A stretch of DNA of 64,000 nucleotides from Lapillicoccus jejuensis (GTDB lineage Bacteria; Actinomycetota; Actinomycetes; Actinomycetales; Dermatophilaceae): the NCBI RefSeq assembly GCF_006715055.1, contig NZ_VFMN01000001.1, positions 558,001 to 622,000 on the forward strand, in the 5' to 3' direction. A model generated the notes under the pieces. It saw nothing but the letters and a program-made list of their open reading frames with translations. It had not been told where the DNA came from and ran no database searches. Shown here in pieces: positions 41,432-50,453 of this stretch. Within the stretch, counting starts at the first letter, position 1. Each line of letters opens with the position of its first letter. The position numbers and the translations under genes were made by a program.

Positions 41432-41504
41432 AGCCCCTTTACGGAATCGAACCGTAGACCTTCTCCTTACCATGGAGACGCTCTGCCGACTGAGCTAAAG
41501 GGGC
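41432..41504 (-). tRNA. trnT: tRNA-Thr (GGT anticodon)
   Basis: A 73-nt cloverleaf begins GCCCCTTTAGCTCAGTCGG on the minus strand. It has acceptor GCCCCTT / AAGGGGC, anticodon stem TCTCC/GGAGA, anticodon GGT and T-loop TTCGATT. CCA is not encoded. It is 40 bp upstream of tRNA-Met. Confidence 0.97.
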
Positions 41505-41544
41505 GTGGGACCGAGGTCCCGGTCGGCCAGGCCGACGTCGTGGA

Positions 41545-41574
41545 AGCGTACACGGTCGCGGACGGCGGTGCGAA
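41545..41574 (-). promoter_or_regulatory. Promoter of tRNA-Thr-tRNA-Met(-rpmG)
   Basis: On the minus strand TTCGCA (41574-41569) and TACGCT (41550-41545) are 18 bp apart. The start would be near 41538, about 35 nt before tRNA-Thr. Confidence 0.5.
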
Positions 41575-41605
41575 ATCGCCCGGTCCGGGGGCCGGGGCGC
41601 GCCGG

Positions 41606-42874
41606 TCAGGACCGCTCGACGGCGCGGTCGCGCACCCCGGCGACGAAGGACGACGTCTCCCCCAGGAAGGGCAGGATGACGGCCTGGTACGCGTGGTACG
41701 TGTCCGGCTTGCCCTCCCAGACGTGCGAGCTCGGCCGGTTGTCCTGGTCGAGCTCGTGGCGCCACGAGCCGCGCTCGGCGTCGACGAAGAGCGCGTCGAC
41801 GTGGGCGCGCCAGCGCTGCCAGTCCTGCCCGTACGACGCCTCGCCCGTCACCACCGCGAGCGTCCAGGACGTCGCCATCGCCTCGGCCGCGACCCAGTGC
41901 AGCCGGTCGCGCACGACCGGGGCTGCGTCGAAGTCGGTCGTGTAGACGAACCCGTCGCGGCCGTCGACGGCCCAGCCGTCCTCGACGCCGCGGGCGGTGA
42001 GGGCCATGGCGTCCTGCAGCAGCCAGTCCGGCACGTCCGCGCCGGCGCGGGTGAGCGCGGTGCGCACGTGCAGCGCCAGCCTGGCCCACTCGAGGAGGTG
42101 ACCGATGGTCACGCCGTACGGGCGGAACTTGTCGGCCGGGTGGTCGCGGTTGTAGTCGAGCCGGCGGTTCCACTGCTCGTCGTAGTGCTCGGGCAGCCGG
42201 TACCCGTTGCTGGCGGCGAACTCGTGCACGACGCGGCCGGTGATCCGCAGGGCCCGCTGCAGCGGCACCGGGTCGCCGGTGACGTCGTGGGCGGCGAGCA
42301 GCGCCTCGACGCTGTGCATGTTGGCGTTGACGCCGCGGTAGGGGTCGAGGGTGGTGAAGGTGCGGTCCCAGACGTCGGCGGCCAGGCCGTCCTCCTCCGA
42401 CCAGAAGCGCTCCCAGGTGGCGAGGGCCTCGTCGAGCAGCGCGGGGGCCTGCGGGTGGCCGACGGCCGTGGCGGTGGCCGCGGCGAGGACGACGAACGCG
42501 TGCGCGTAGGCCTGCTTGGTGTCGTCGGCGGGGCGCGAGGCGCCGTCGGGGCCGGTCTCGACGGCGGCGTACCACCCACCGTGCTCGTCGTCGTGCAGCC
42601 GGCCCCGCAGGGCGCGGACACCGTGGTCGACGAGGTCGCGGGCGCCCTCGTCGCCGGCGATGGCGGCGAGGCCGAGGACATGGGTCATCCGGCAGGTGAT
42701 CCACAGCTCCACCGGGCGACCCGCCTCGACGCGGCCGTCGTCGTCGAGCCAGCCGAAGCCGCCGTCCGGGTGGGCCGCACCCCGGGTGAAGTCGAGCAGC
42801 GAGGCGGCCTGCGCCTCGAGCCAACGCTGGTCCTCGGGCGGGAGGGCGGGGGTCGACGAGGGGGACGCGGGCAT
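41606..42874 (-). CDS. AGE-family sugar isomerase/epimerase
   Basis: A 422-aa protein of the N-acylglucosamine 2-epimerase family, an (alpha/alpha)6 barrel whose members isomerise aldoses and ketoses (mannose/fructose, sulfoquinovose) or epimerise GlcNAc. Conserved His/Arg-containing helices are seen: PVELWITCRMTHVLGLAA, DDTKQAYAHAFVVLAAA, GVNANMHSVEALLAAHD, GHLLEWARL and LHWVAAEAMA. The substrate is not determined; a YihS/mannose-isomerase-like activity is most likely. It follows lutC by 59 bp but a hairpin lies between, so it may be a separate unit. Confidence 0.82.
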   Translation of the reverse strand: MPASPSSTPALPPEDQRWLEAQAASLLDFTRGAAHPDGGFGWLDDDGRVEAGRPVELWITCRMTHVLGLAAIAGDEGARDLVDHGVRALRGRLHDDEHGGWYAAVETGPDGASRPADDTKQAYAHAFVVLAAATATAVGHPQAPALLDEALATWERFWSEEDGLAADVWDRTFTTLDPYRGVNANMHSVEALLAAHDVTGDPVPLQRALRITGRVVHEFAASNGYRLPEHYDEQWNRRLDYNRDHPADKFRPYGVTIGHLLEWARLALHVRTALTRAGADVPDWLLQDAMALTARGVEDGWAVDGRDGFVYTTDFDAAPVVRDRLHWVAAEAMATSWTLAVVTGEASYGQDWQRWRAHVDALFVDAERGSWRHELDQDNRPSSHVWEGKPDTYHAYQAVILPFLGETSSFVAGVRDRAVERS

Positions 42875-42890
42875 GGGAGGAACCTAGCGC

Positions 42891-42925
42891 CGCCCGCCGG
42901 GACCGGCCCGACGGCCCGGCAGGCG
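42891..42925 (-). terminator. Hairpin after lutC
   Basis: CGCCCGCCGGG (42891-42901) pairs with CCCGGCAGGCG (42915-42925) with a single G-U wobble in the minus-strand RNA. It lies 8 nt after the lutC stop and before the isomerase gene. Confidence 0.55.
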
Positions 42926-42933
42926 GACGGCCG

Positions 42934-43584
42934 TCAGCCGACGACGACCACCACGAGGGTGCGCGGGCCGTGGACGCCCTCGACCCGGTCCAGCTCGATG
43001 TCGCTCGTCGCGCTCGGGCCGCTGACCCAGGTGAGGGGACGGGTCGGGTCGGGCAGGGCGGCGACGGCGTCGGGGACGTCGGCGACGACCTGGTCGGTGC
43101 GGACGACGCACACGTGCCGGTCGGGCACGAGGGTGAGGGCCCGGCGCCCCTGCCCGGCCCCGTGGTCGAGGACGATGGTGCCGGTCTCGGCGATGCCGAC
43201 GGTGGCGGTCGTGACGACGGCGTCGACCCCGTCGAGCGCGGCGGCGGTGAGGGGGGCGGCCGGGTCGTCGGTGACCCGCCGGGCGCCGTCCGGGAGCGCG
43301 AGCAGGTCGTCGGGGAAGCCGGCCGGGACGACGACGGACCGGCTCGCGGCGAGCCCGTCGCGGACCGCGGCCGCCGCGCCCGCGGCACCGGTGCGCACGA
43401 CGACCGCGCGGTAGTCCTCGACCCGCTCGACGAAGAGCGTGACGAGGTCGACGACGTCCGCCCCGTGGCCGCCGCCCGGGGCCTGCTCGTCGGCCCCCTC
43501 GCCGGCCGGCCCGTCGGCGCGGGTGGGGGCGCCGCGCAGGGCGGAGCGGACGCGGGCGAGGACGTCCTCGCGGGCGGTGCTCAT
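42934..43584 (-). CDS. lutC: L-lactate utilisation protein LutC
   Basis: LutC is the LUD-domain subunit of the LutABC L-lactate oxidising complex, which converts lactate to pyruvate. The 216-aa protein starts MSTAREDVLARVRSAL. It contains TTATVGIAETGTIVLDHGAG and PDRHVCVVRTDQVV, conserved in the LUD family, and ends RTLVVVVVG. ATG 43584-43582 overlaps the lutB stop (ATGA). A large upstream-extended frame overlaps lutB out of frame and is a shadow. Confidence 0.93.
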   Translation of the reverse strand: MSTAREDVLARVRSALRGAPTRADGPAGEGADEQAPGGGHGADVVDLVTLFVERVEDYRAVVVRTGAAGAAAAVRDGLAASRSVVVPAGFPDDLLALPDGARRVTDDPAAPLTAAALDGVDAVVTTATVGIAETGTIVLDHGAGQGRRALTLVPDRHVCVVRTDQVVADVPDAVAALPDPTRPLTWVSGPSATSDIELDRVEGVHGPRTLVVVVVG

Positions 43585-45146
43585 CGGCGCTCCTCCTGGG
43601 CTGTGCGCGTGGTCGTGGCCTCGTCGCGGCCGCCGTGGGTGCGCGTCCACCAGGCGCGGAAGGTGTCGGTGGGTGGGGCGGGCAGGTCGCGGGCGTCGGT
43701 CCAGCCGCCTCCGCCGGGGACGCGACCGAGGGCGCCGCGGCCACCGGGCAGCGCCCGTCCGCGCGCGCCGCCCCCGAGCCGTCCGCGGGTCGCGCCGAGC
43801 ACCCGGCCGGCGAGCGCCGTCCCGCGGGCGGCCCAGGCCATCCGCCGGCCGTCGCCGAGGACGAGCGCGGCCCCGCGCATCGCCAGGTCCAGCGGCGTCG
43901 GCGGGCGCCAGCCCAGCCCTCCCCCGCCGACGGTGTCGCGGTGCGCGTCGACGACCTGGCTGCGCAGGTGGACGAGGACCTCGGGGATGTCGATCATCAC
44001 CGGGCACACCTCGTAGCAGCGCCCGCACAGCGAGGAGGCGTAGGGCAGCGAGTCGACCTGCTCGTCGTGTCCGACGCCCTTGAGCATCGGGGTGAGGATC
44101 GCGCCGATGGGGCCCGGGTAGACCGAGCCGTAGGCGTGGCCGCCGGTGCGCTCGTAGACCGGGCAGACGTTGAGGCAGGCCGAGCAGCGGATGCAGCGCA
44201 GCGCCTGCCGGCCGACCTCGTCGGCGAGGACGTCGGTGCGGCCGTTGTCGAGCAGGACGACGTGCACCTCCTGCGGGCCGTCGCCGGGCGTGACGCCGGT
44301 CCACATCGAGGTGTAGGGGTTCATCCGCTCCCCCGTGCTGGAGCGGGGCAGCAGCCGCAGGAACGTGTCGAGGTCGGCCGTGGTCGGCAGCACCTTCTCG
44401 ATGCCGACGACGCTGACGAGCACCTCGGGCAGCGTCAGGCACATCCGCCCGTTGCCCTCGGACTCGACGACGACGAGGGTGCCGGTCTCGGCGACGGCGA
44501 AGTTCGCCCCGGAGACGGCGACCGTGGCGCGCAGGAACTTCTCGCGCAGGTGCAGCCGCGCCGCGGCCGCCAGCTCGCGCGGCTCGTCGGTGAGGTCGGC
44601 CGGGGCGGGGCGTCCCGCGGCGGCCATCCGGTCGAGGAAGATCCGTCGGATCTCCGCGCGGTTGCGGTGGATCGCCGGCACGAGGATGTGCGAGGGCAGG
44701 TCGTCGCCGAGCTGGACGATGAGCTCGGCGAGGTCGGTCTCCCACGCCGCGATGCCCTCCTGCGCCAGCGCCTCGTTGAGGCCGATCTCGGCCGTCGCCA
44801 TCGACTTGACCTTGACGACCTCGTCGGCGCGGTGGTCGCGCGCGACCTGCGCGACGATCGCGCACGCCTCGGCCGCGTCGCGGGCCCAGTGCACCACCGC
44901 GCCGCGTGCCGTCAGCTGCTCCTCGAGCCGCACGAGGTGCTCGTCGAGGTGGGCGAGCATGTCGTCCTTGATGCCAGCGCCCTTGCGGCGCAACGCCTCC
45001 CACTCGTCCACCTCGGCGACGACGGCCGCACGCTTGTCACGGATGGTGTGCGTCGCGTGCCGCAGGTTGGCCCGCAGCTGCGGGTCGGCGAGCGCCGTCC
45101 GCGCCGCCTGAGGGAACGGCGGCATCCCGACGAAGGTGGCGGTCAC
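43581..45146 (-). CDS. lutB: L-lactate utilisation iron-sulfur protein LutB
   Basis: LutB carries two 4Fe-4S clusters and a LUD domain in the LutABC lactate oxidase. The 521-aa protein has the N-terminal LUD region (VKVKSMATAEIGLNEAL, AETGTLVVVESEGNGRM). The ferredoxin-like CIRCSACLNVCP and CGRCYEVCP motifs follow. The C-terminus is a long Gly/Arg-rich extension. The GTG start (45146-45144) overlaps the lutA stop (GTGA). The upstream extension of the frame is out of frame with lutA and rejected. Confidence 0.94.
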   Translation of the reverse strand: MTATFVGMPPFPQAARTALADPQLRANLRHATHTIRDKRAAVVAEVDEWEALRRKGAGIKDDMLAHLDEHLVRLEEQLTARGAVVHWARDAAEACAIVAQVARDHRADEVVKVKSMATAEIGLNEALAQEGIAAWETDLAELIVQLGDDLPSHILVPAIHRNRAEIRRIFLDRMAAAGRPAPADLTDEPRELAAAARLHLREKFLRATVAVSGANFAVAETGTLVVVESEGNGRMCLTLPEVLVSVVGIEKVLPTTADLDTFLRLLPRSSTGERMNPYTSMWTGVTPGDGPQEVHVVLLDNGRTDVLADEVGRQALRCIRCSACLNVCPVYERTGGHAYGSVYPGPIGAILTPMLKGVGHDEQVDSLPYASSLCGRCYEVCPVMIDIPEVLVHLRSQVVDAHRDTVGGGGLGWRPPTPLDLAMRGAALVLGDGRRMAWAARGTALAGRVLGATRGRLGGGARGRALPGGRGALGRVPGGGGWTDARDLPAPPTDTFRAWWTRTHGGRDEATTTRTAQEERR

Positions 45147-45943
45147 GACCGCGCCCCCCGGGCTGCGGAGGTGCGCTCCAGGAGCGTCGGCGCGGTGAGC
45201 ACGGACGCCGGCTGGTCCTCGGTGCTGGCGAGGATCTCGGCCAGGTGCATGACCCGCATCCCCGCCCGCTCGCGCGAGAGCAGCCCGCCGAGGTGCATGA
45301 GGCACGAGTTGTCGGACGCGACGAGGACCTCGGCGCCGGTGCCGACGGCGTGCCGCACCTTGTCGGTGCCCATCGCGACCGACGTCTCGGCGTTCTTCAC
45401 CGCGAACGTGCCCCCGAAGCCGCAGCACTCCTCCGCGGCCGGCAGCTCGAGCAGCCGCAGCCCGCGCACGTGGCGCAGCAGCCGCGCGGGGCGGTCGCCG
45501 ACACCGAGCAGCCGCAGCGAGTGGCACGTCGGGTGGTAGGTCACCGAGTGCGGGAAGGACGCGCCGACGTCCTCGACCTCGAGGACGTCGAGGAGGAACT
45601 CGGTCAGCTCGTGGGTGCGCGGGGCGAGACGCCGTACGGCGTCCTGCAGGGCCGGGTCGCCGGCGCGGCGGGCGACGAGACCGTGCTGGTGGCGCACCGA
45701 CCCGGCGCACGAGCCGGACGGGACGACGACGGCGTCGTACCCCTCGAAGGCCGACGCGAAGGCCCGGACCGCGGGGACGGCCTCGTCGAGGTAGCCCGTG
45801 TTGGTCATCGGCTGCCCGCAGCAGCTCTGCCCGGGCGGGAACTCGACGTCGACCCCGAGCCGGCGCAGCAGCCGCACGACCGCCTTGCCCGTCTCGGGGA
45901 ACATCGCGTCGTTGATGCACGTGAGCATGAGCGCGACCCGCAC
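45143..45943 (-). CDS. lutA: L-lactate utilisation protein LutA
   Basis: LutA is the CCG-domain subunit of LutABC (also called YkgE/GlcF-like heterodisulfide-type protein). The 266-aa protein begins (M)RVALMLTCINDAMFPETGK. It has two cysteine-rich CCG motifs, SCCGQPM and ECCGFGGTF, which bind an unusual Fe-S cluster. GTG 45943-45941 is chosen because AAGGAGG stands 5 nt upstream and the N-terminus then matches the family; a 17-residue extension is rejected. It is coupled to lutB by GTGA. Confidence 0.95.
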   Translation of the reverse strand: MRVALMLTCINDAMFPETGKAVVRLLRRLGVDVEFPPGQSCCGQPMTNTGYLDEAVPAVRAFASAFEGYDAVVVPSGSCAGSVRHQHGLVARRAGDPALQDAVRRLAPRTHELTEFLLDVLEVEDVGASFPHSVTYHPTCHSLRLLGVGDRPARLLRHVRGLRLLELPAAEECCGFGGTFAVKNAETSVAMGTDKVRHAVGTGAEVLVASDNSCLMHLGGLLSRERAGMRVMHLAEILASTEDQPASVLTAPTLLERTSAARGARS

Positions 45944-46027
45944 CGGCGCCTCCTTGGTGACCAGGCCCGCCGCGTCGCCGCGGGCGGGTTCCAACCTAGC
46001 GGCCGACCCCGACAGGCCGACCCGGGG

Positions 46028-47746
46028 TCACGGCACCATCCAGGACAGCACGGGGGTCGACTGGAGCAGGACGATGACGCACATGAGGGCGAGGAACACC
46101 AGCGACCAGAGCAGGACCCGCCGGAAGATCTCCCCCTCCCTCCCGGACAGGCCGACCGCCGCCGCGGCGATGGCGAGGTTCTGGGGGGAGACCATCTTCC
46201 CCAGCACCCCGCCGGAGCTGTTCGCGGCGGCCATGAGGAGCGGGTCGAGGCCGGTCCGGGCCGCCGCCTGCACCTGGAGCGCGCCGAACAGGCTGTTGGA
46301 CGAGGTGTCCGACCCGGTCACCGCGACCCCCAGCCAGCCGAGCACCGGCGACAGCAGGGCGAAGAGCGCGCCGGACCCGGCGAGCCAGCTGCCGAGGGTC
46401 GCGGTCTGCCCCGACGCGTTCATCACGTAGGCCAGGCCGAGGACGGCCATGACGGTGACGATGGCCGGCAGCAGCTGCCGGTACGTCGCGCCGTACGCGC
46501 GCAGCGCCCGACCGGGCCGGATCCCGATGACCGGGATCGTGATCAGCCCCGAGACGACCATGAGCGTGCCCGCCGCGCCCAGCCAGCCGAGCTTGAAGAC
46601 GGGCAGCGTGGACGGCTTGCCGCCGGCGGTCTCGAGGTGCAGCCCCGGCCACGAGAAGGACGGGTTGACCGCCTTGGCCGCGAGCAGGTCCTTGATGCCG
46701 GGCAGCTGGCTGAGGACGAAGACGAGGACGATGACGACGTACGGCGCGTAGGCCCGCACCACGTCCGCGCGGGTGTCGCGGGCCGCGGCGTCGCGGGCCT
46801 CGACCTCCTGGAGGCTGCGGGCGCCCGCGTCGGGGGCGTGGTCGCCGCCGCCGGTGCGCCGGGCCGGGGCCTCGGCGCCGACCGACCCGCCGGCGGGGAC
46901 GAGCTCGGGCTCGTCGGTCTCGACGTACGACGACGCGGGCCGCCAGACCCGCAGCAGCGCCACGACGGCCAGCGCGCCCACGAGGGCGGCGACGATGTCG
47001 GTCAGCTGGGTGGAGACGTAGTTCGACGTGACGAACTGCGCGACGGCGAAGGCGACCCCGCAGGTGAGCGTGGCGGGCAGCGTCTCGCGCACCCCGCGGG
47101 CCCCGTCGATGATGAGGACCAGGGCCATCGGGACGACGACGGCGAGCAGCGGCGTCTGCCGGCCGACCATCTGGGCGAGGGCGTGCTCGCTCTGGTTGCT
47201 CACGGTGGCCAGCGTGGTGATGGGCACGGCGAGCGCACCGAAGGCGACGGGGGCGGTGTTGGCGACCAGCGCCACGGTGGCGGCCTTGAGGGGGCGGAAG
47301 CCGAGGGCGATGAGCATGACGCTCGTGATCGCCACCGGGGTGCCGAAGCCGGCCAGGGCCTCGAGGAGCGCCCCGAAGCAGAAGGCGATGATGACCGCCT
47401 GGATGCGCTGGTCGTCGCTCACCCGGGCGAACGAGCGCCGCAGGACGTCGAAGTGACCGGTCTCGACCGTCATGTTGTAGACCCAGATGGCGTTGATGAC
47501 GATCCAGAGGATGGGGAAGAAGCCGAAGGCGGCGCCCTCCGTACCGGAGAGGACGGCCTGCCCGACCGGCATCCGGTAGGCGAGGACGGCGACGAGCAGG
47601 CTGACCAGCAGGCTGACCAGCGCGGCCTTCCAGGCGGCCATCCTGACCACCCCGAGGAGGACGAAGAGGACGAGCAGCGGCAGCATCGCGACGAGCGCGG
47701 TGAGCAGCAGCGATCCTCCGACGGCGTCGAGGACGGGTCGGTACAT
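46028..47746 (-). CDS. lldP: L-lactate/glycolate permease (LctP/LldP family)
   Basis: A 572-aa proton-coupled permease of the LldP/GlcA family, with about twelve to fourteen hydrophobic helices. Family segments are FGFFPILWIVINAIWVYNMT, EALAGFGTPVAITSVMLIAL, and near the C-terminus GWLGVAVTGSDTSSNSLFGA. Members import L-lactate, D-lactate or glycolate. Because it stands between glycolate oxidase and lactate oxidase genes it probably serves both. ATG 47746 follows AGGAG at 6 nt. A hydrophilic loop near residues 270-310 is Ala/Asp-rich. Confidence 0.95.
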   Translation of the reverse strand: MYRPVLDAVGGSLLLTALVAMLPLLVLFVLLGVVRMAAWKAALVSLLVSLLVAVLAYRMPVGQAVLSGTEGAAFGFFPILWIVINAIWVYNMTVETGHFDVLRRSFARVSDDQRIQAVIIAFCFGALLEALAGFGTPVAITSVMLIALGFRPLKAATVALVANTAPVAFGALAVPITTLATVSNQSEHALAQMVGRQTPLLAVVVPMALVLIIDGARGVRETLPATLTCGVAFAVAQFVTSNYVSTQLTDIVAALVGALAVVALLRVWRPASSYVETDEPELVPAGGSVGAEAPARRTGGGDHAPDAGARSLQEVEARDAAARDTRADVVRAYAPYVVIVLVFVLSQLPGIKDLLAAKAVNPSFSWPGLHLETAGGKPSTLPVFKLGWLGAAGTLMVVSGLITIPVIGIRPGRALRAYGATYRQLLPAIVTVMAVLGLAYVMNASGQTATLGSWLAGSGALFALLSPVLGWLGVAVTGSDTSSNSLFGALQVQAAARTGLDPLLMAAANSSGGVLGKMVSPQNLAIAAAAVGLSGREGEIFRRVLLWSLVFLALMCVIVLLQSTPVLSWMVP

Positions 47747-47831
47747 GGGGTGCTCCTAATGGCCGGCGTCGTCGTCGGCCGTGGGTGCGGTGGTGTGAGG
47801 GCGCGTGCGTGGGTCGGGACCGGGCGGTGGG

Positions 47832-49154
47832 TCAGGGGGTGAGCAGGCGGGTCACCGGCAGCCCGCGGATCGAGGCGTCGAGGACCTGCACGGTGTGGGC
47901 GAGCGCGATGTGCTGGCCGGCCCGCTCGAGCGAGGTGGCGACCTGCATGAGGCACCCCGGGTTGGCGGTGACGAGCAGCTGCGCGCCGGTCGCGGCGACG
48001 TTCGCGGCCTTGCGGTCGCCGAGCTCGCGGGCCGGCTCGGGGTTGAGGATGTTGTAGACGCCGGCGCTGCCGCAGCAGATGTCGGCCTCGCGGATCTCGC
48101 GCAGCTCCAGCCCCGGGATGCCGCGCAGCAGCGCGCGCGGCTGGGCCCGGATGCCCTGGGCGTGCCCGAGGTGGCAGGCGTCGTGGTACGCGACGGTCAC
48201 CGGCAGCGGGTGGTACGTCGCCCGCGGGCCCGCCTCGGCGATGATCTCGGCGACGTCGCGCACCGTGGCCGCGAAGGCCGCCGCCCGCGGCCCCCACTCG
48301 GGGTCGTCGGAGAGCAGGTCGGCGTACTCCTTCATCGACGAGCCGCAGCCGGCGGAGTTGACGACGACGTGGTCGACGCCCGCGTCCTCGAACTGCGCGA
48401 CGAGGTCGCGGGCGAAGGCGCGCGCCTCCTCCTCGCGCCCCACGTGTGCCGACAGCGCACCGCAGCAGCCCTGCGAGGCGGGGGCCAGGACGTCGTACCC
48501 CTCGGCGGCGAGCACCCGGGCGGTCGCGGCGTTGACGTCGGGGAAGAACGCGCGCTGGACGCAGCCGAGGAGCATCCCGACCGTGCCGCGCCGCTCCCCC
48601 ACCGCCGGCGTGCGCTCGGGCACGTCGGGCACCGAGCCCAGCTCAGGGGCGAGCGACTCCATCGCGGCGAGCGTCGGCGACAGCTTCTCGAGGACGCCGC
48701 TGCGTCGCACCAGCCGGCCGAGGCCGCTGCGCTGGTAGAGCCGCAGCGGTCCGCGCGCGGCCTTGAGCCGCGCCGGGTAGGGGAAGAGCGCGAAGATCGC
48801 CTCCCTCATCGCCTTCTGCGCGCGGGGCCGCTCGTGGTGGCGCTCGACCTGCGCACGGGTCGCCTCGATGAGCCGGTCGTACTGCACCCCCGACGGGCAG
48901 GCCGTCACGCAAGCCATGCAGCCGAGGCAGGCGTCGACGTGACCGACCATCGTGTCGGTCATCGGCGCGCCCTGCGAGACCTGGTCCATGAGCAGGATCC
49001 GGCCGCGCGGGCTGTCCATCTCCTCGCCCCACAGCACGTAGGTCGGGCAGGTCGGCAGGCAGAACCCGCAGTGCACGCAGTCGGCGAGCAGGGCCGGGTC
49101 CGGCGGCCGGTGGTCGTCGAAGCCCCGCACGACCGGGGTGGGCAGGTCGGTCAT
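47832..49154 (-). CDS. glcF: Glycolate oxidase iron-sulfur subunit
   Basis: GlcF transfers electrons from the flavin subunits GlcD/GlcE to the respiratory chain. The 440-aa protein has two 4Fe-4S motifs near the N-terminus (CVHCGFCLPTCP and CLGCMACVTACPSGV) and two CCG domains (QGCCGALSAH and DICCGSAGVYN). The start is ATG 49154-49152, 2 nt after the glcE stop. Its length is close to E. coli GlcF. It is followed after 85 bp by the permease gene, without a clear terminator. Confidence 0.94.
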   Translation of the reverse strand: MTDLPTPVVRGFDDHRPPDPALLADCVHCGFCLPTCPTYVLWGEEMDSPRGRILLMDQVSQGAPMTDTMVGHVDACLGCMACVTACPSGVQYDRLIEATRAQVERHHERPRAQKAMREAIFALFPYPARLKAARGPLRLYQRSGLGRLVRRSGVLEKLSPTLAAMESLAPELGSVPDVPERTPAVGERRGTVGMLLGCVQRAFFPDVNAATARVLAAEGYDVLAPASQGCCGALSAHVGREEEARAFARDLVAQFEDAGVDHVVVNSAGCGSSMKEYADLLSDDPEWGPRAAAFAATVRDVAEIIAEAGPRATYHPLPVTVAYHDACHLGHAQGIRAQPRALLRGIPGLELREIREADICCGSAGVYNILNPEPARELGDRKAANVAATGAQLLVTANPGCLMQVATSLERAGQHIALAHTVQVLDASIRGLPVTRLLTP

Positions 49155-49156
49155 GA

Positions 49157-50428
49157 TCAGATCCCTCCGACGAAGCGTCCGGGCGCGAGCACGCCCGTGG
49201 GGTCGAGCCGCTCCTTGACGCGGCGCATGAGGTCGAGCCCGCGCACCGGGCCCCAGACGTCGACGGCGGCCCGGACCGCGGCGGGGGCGTCGCGCACGAC
49301 GACCGCGCCGCCGAAGCGGTCCGCGGCGCCGCGCAGCGCGGCGAGGACGGCGGCCACCTGCGCGGGGTCCGACCCGTGGCCGGACCCGCCCAGCCCGACG
49401 GTGAGGGTGCCGACGGCGGCCGACCCGCGCACGTCGAGCGGGAGCCCGACGGCGGCGGACGCGTCGTCGACGGCCTCGAGCAGGACGGCGAGGCTCGCCG
49501 GCTCGTACGACGCCTTGAGCGTCACCCCGTGCGCGGCGGCGTCGAGGTCGCGTCCCCACCAGGCGGGCGCGGTGTCGCTCACCTGCGCGCCGGTGCCGAG
49601 CAGCGCGGCGGTCTGCTCGGCGCGCGCGGCGACGCCGGGCGCGATCCCGTCGAGGCGGACGGCGAGCTGGGCCCGCCCCTCGCCGGGCCGGTCGAGCTCG
49701 GCGGCGTCGGCGACCACCTGCGCGTGGAGCACGCCCTGGACGAGGGCGCTCGCGTGCCGGGCCGAGGCGACCGGGACGGTGACCCAGGCGCCGGCCTCCG
49801 CGACGGGGTGCAGCCGCAGGGCGACGCGGGTGAGGACGCCGAGGGTGCCGAAGGACCCGGTGAGCAGCTTGCCCAGGTCGTAGCCGGCGACGTTCTTGAC
49901 CACCTTGCCGCCCGAGCGGGCGACGACGCCGTCGGCGCGCACCACCGTGGCGCCGATGACGAGGTCGCGCACGGGTCCGCGCCCCAGCCGGGCCGGTCCG
50001 GCGTCGGCGGAGGCGACGAGCCCGCCGACGGTGCCCTGGCGGGCCGGGTCGACGGCGAGGCACTGGCCGGCCCCCGCGAGGTCGCGCTGGAGGTCCTCCA
50101 GCCGCCGCCCGGCGCCGGTGACGACGACGAGGTCGCCGGCTGCGTGCTCGACGAGCTCGTCGAGTCCGCCCGTCTCGAGGACGACGTCGAGCCGGCGTGG
50201 CGGGGCGCCCCAGCCGAGCTTGGTGCCGGCGCCGCGGACGACGACGGCGAGGCCGTCGGCGTGCGCCGTCCGCAGCACGGCGGCGACCGCCTCGGTCGCC
50301 CGCGGGCCGGTGGGCGCGACGACGTAGGGCGGCACCAGGCCGTCGACGGCGTCGGCGACGCCTCCCTCGCGGGCGTGCCCGCCGCTCGCCTCGAGCAGGC
50401 GCGGCAGCGCATCGGTCACGGTGGTCAT
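49157..50428 (-). CDS. glcE: Glycolate oxidase FAD-binding subunit GlcE
   Basis: GlcE is the smaller flavin-binding subunit of glycolate oxidase. The 423-aa protein has a PCMH-type FAD-binding domain with GLAVVVRGAGTKLGWGAPPR, QGTVGGLVASADAGPARLG, and NVAGYDLGKLLTGSFGTLGV. ATG 50428-50426 is preceded by GGGGGAG. A longer frame reaching 50680 overlaps glcD and is rejected. It is bracketed by glcD and glcF as in the standard glcDEF order. Confidence 0.93.
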   Translation of the reverse strand: MTTVTDALPRLLEASGGHAREGGVADAVDGLVPPYVVAPTGPRATEAVAAVLRTAHADGLAVVVRGAGTKLGWGAPPRRLDVVLETGGLDELVEHAAGDLVVVTGAGRRLEDLQRDLAGAGQCLAVDPARQGTVGGLVASADAGPARLGRGPVRDLVIGATVVRADGVVARSGGKVVKNVAGYDLGKLLTGSFGTLGVLTRVALRLHPVAEAGAWVTVPVASARHASALVQGVLHAQVVADAAELDRPGEGRAQLAVRLDGIAPGVAARAEQTAALLGTGAQVSDTAPAWWGRDLDAAAHGVTLKASYEPASLAVLLEAVDDASAAVGLPLDVRGSAAVGTLTVGLGGSGHGSDPAQVAAVLAALRGAADRFGGAVVVRDAPAAVRAAVDVWGPVRGLDLMRRVKERLDPTGVLAPGRFVGGI

Positions 50429-50453
50429 CGGCTCCCCCTCACGTCCGGTCGCG

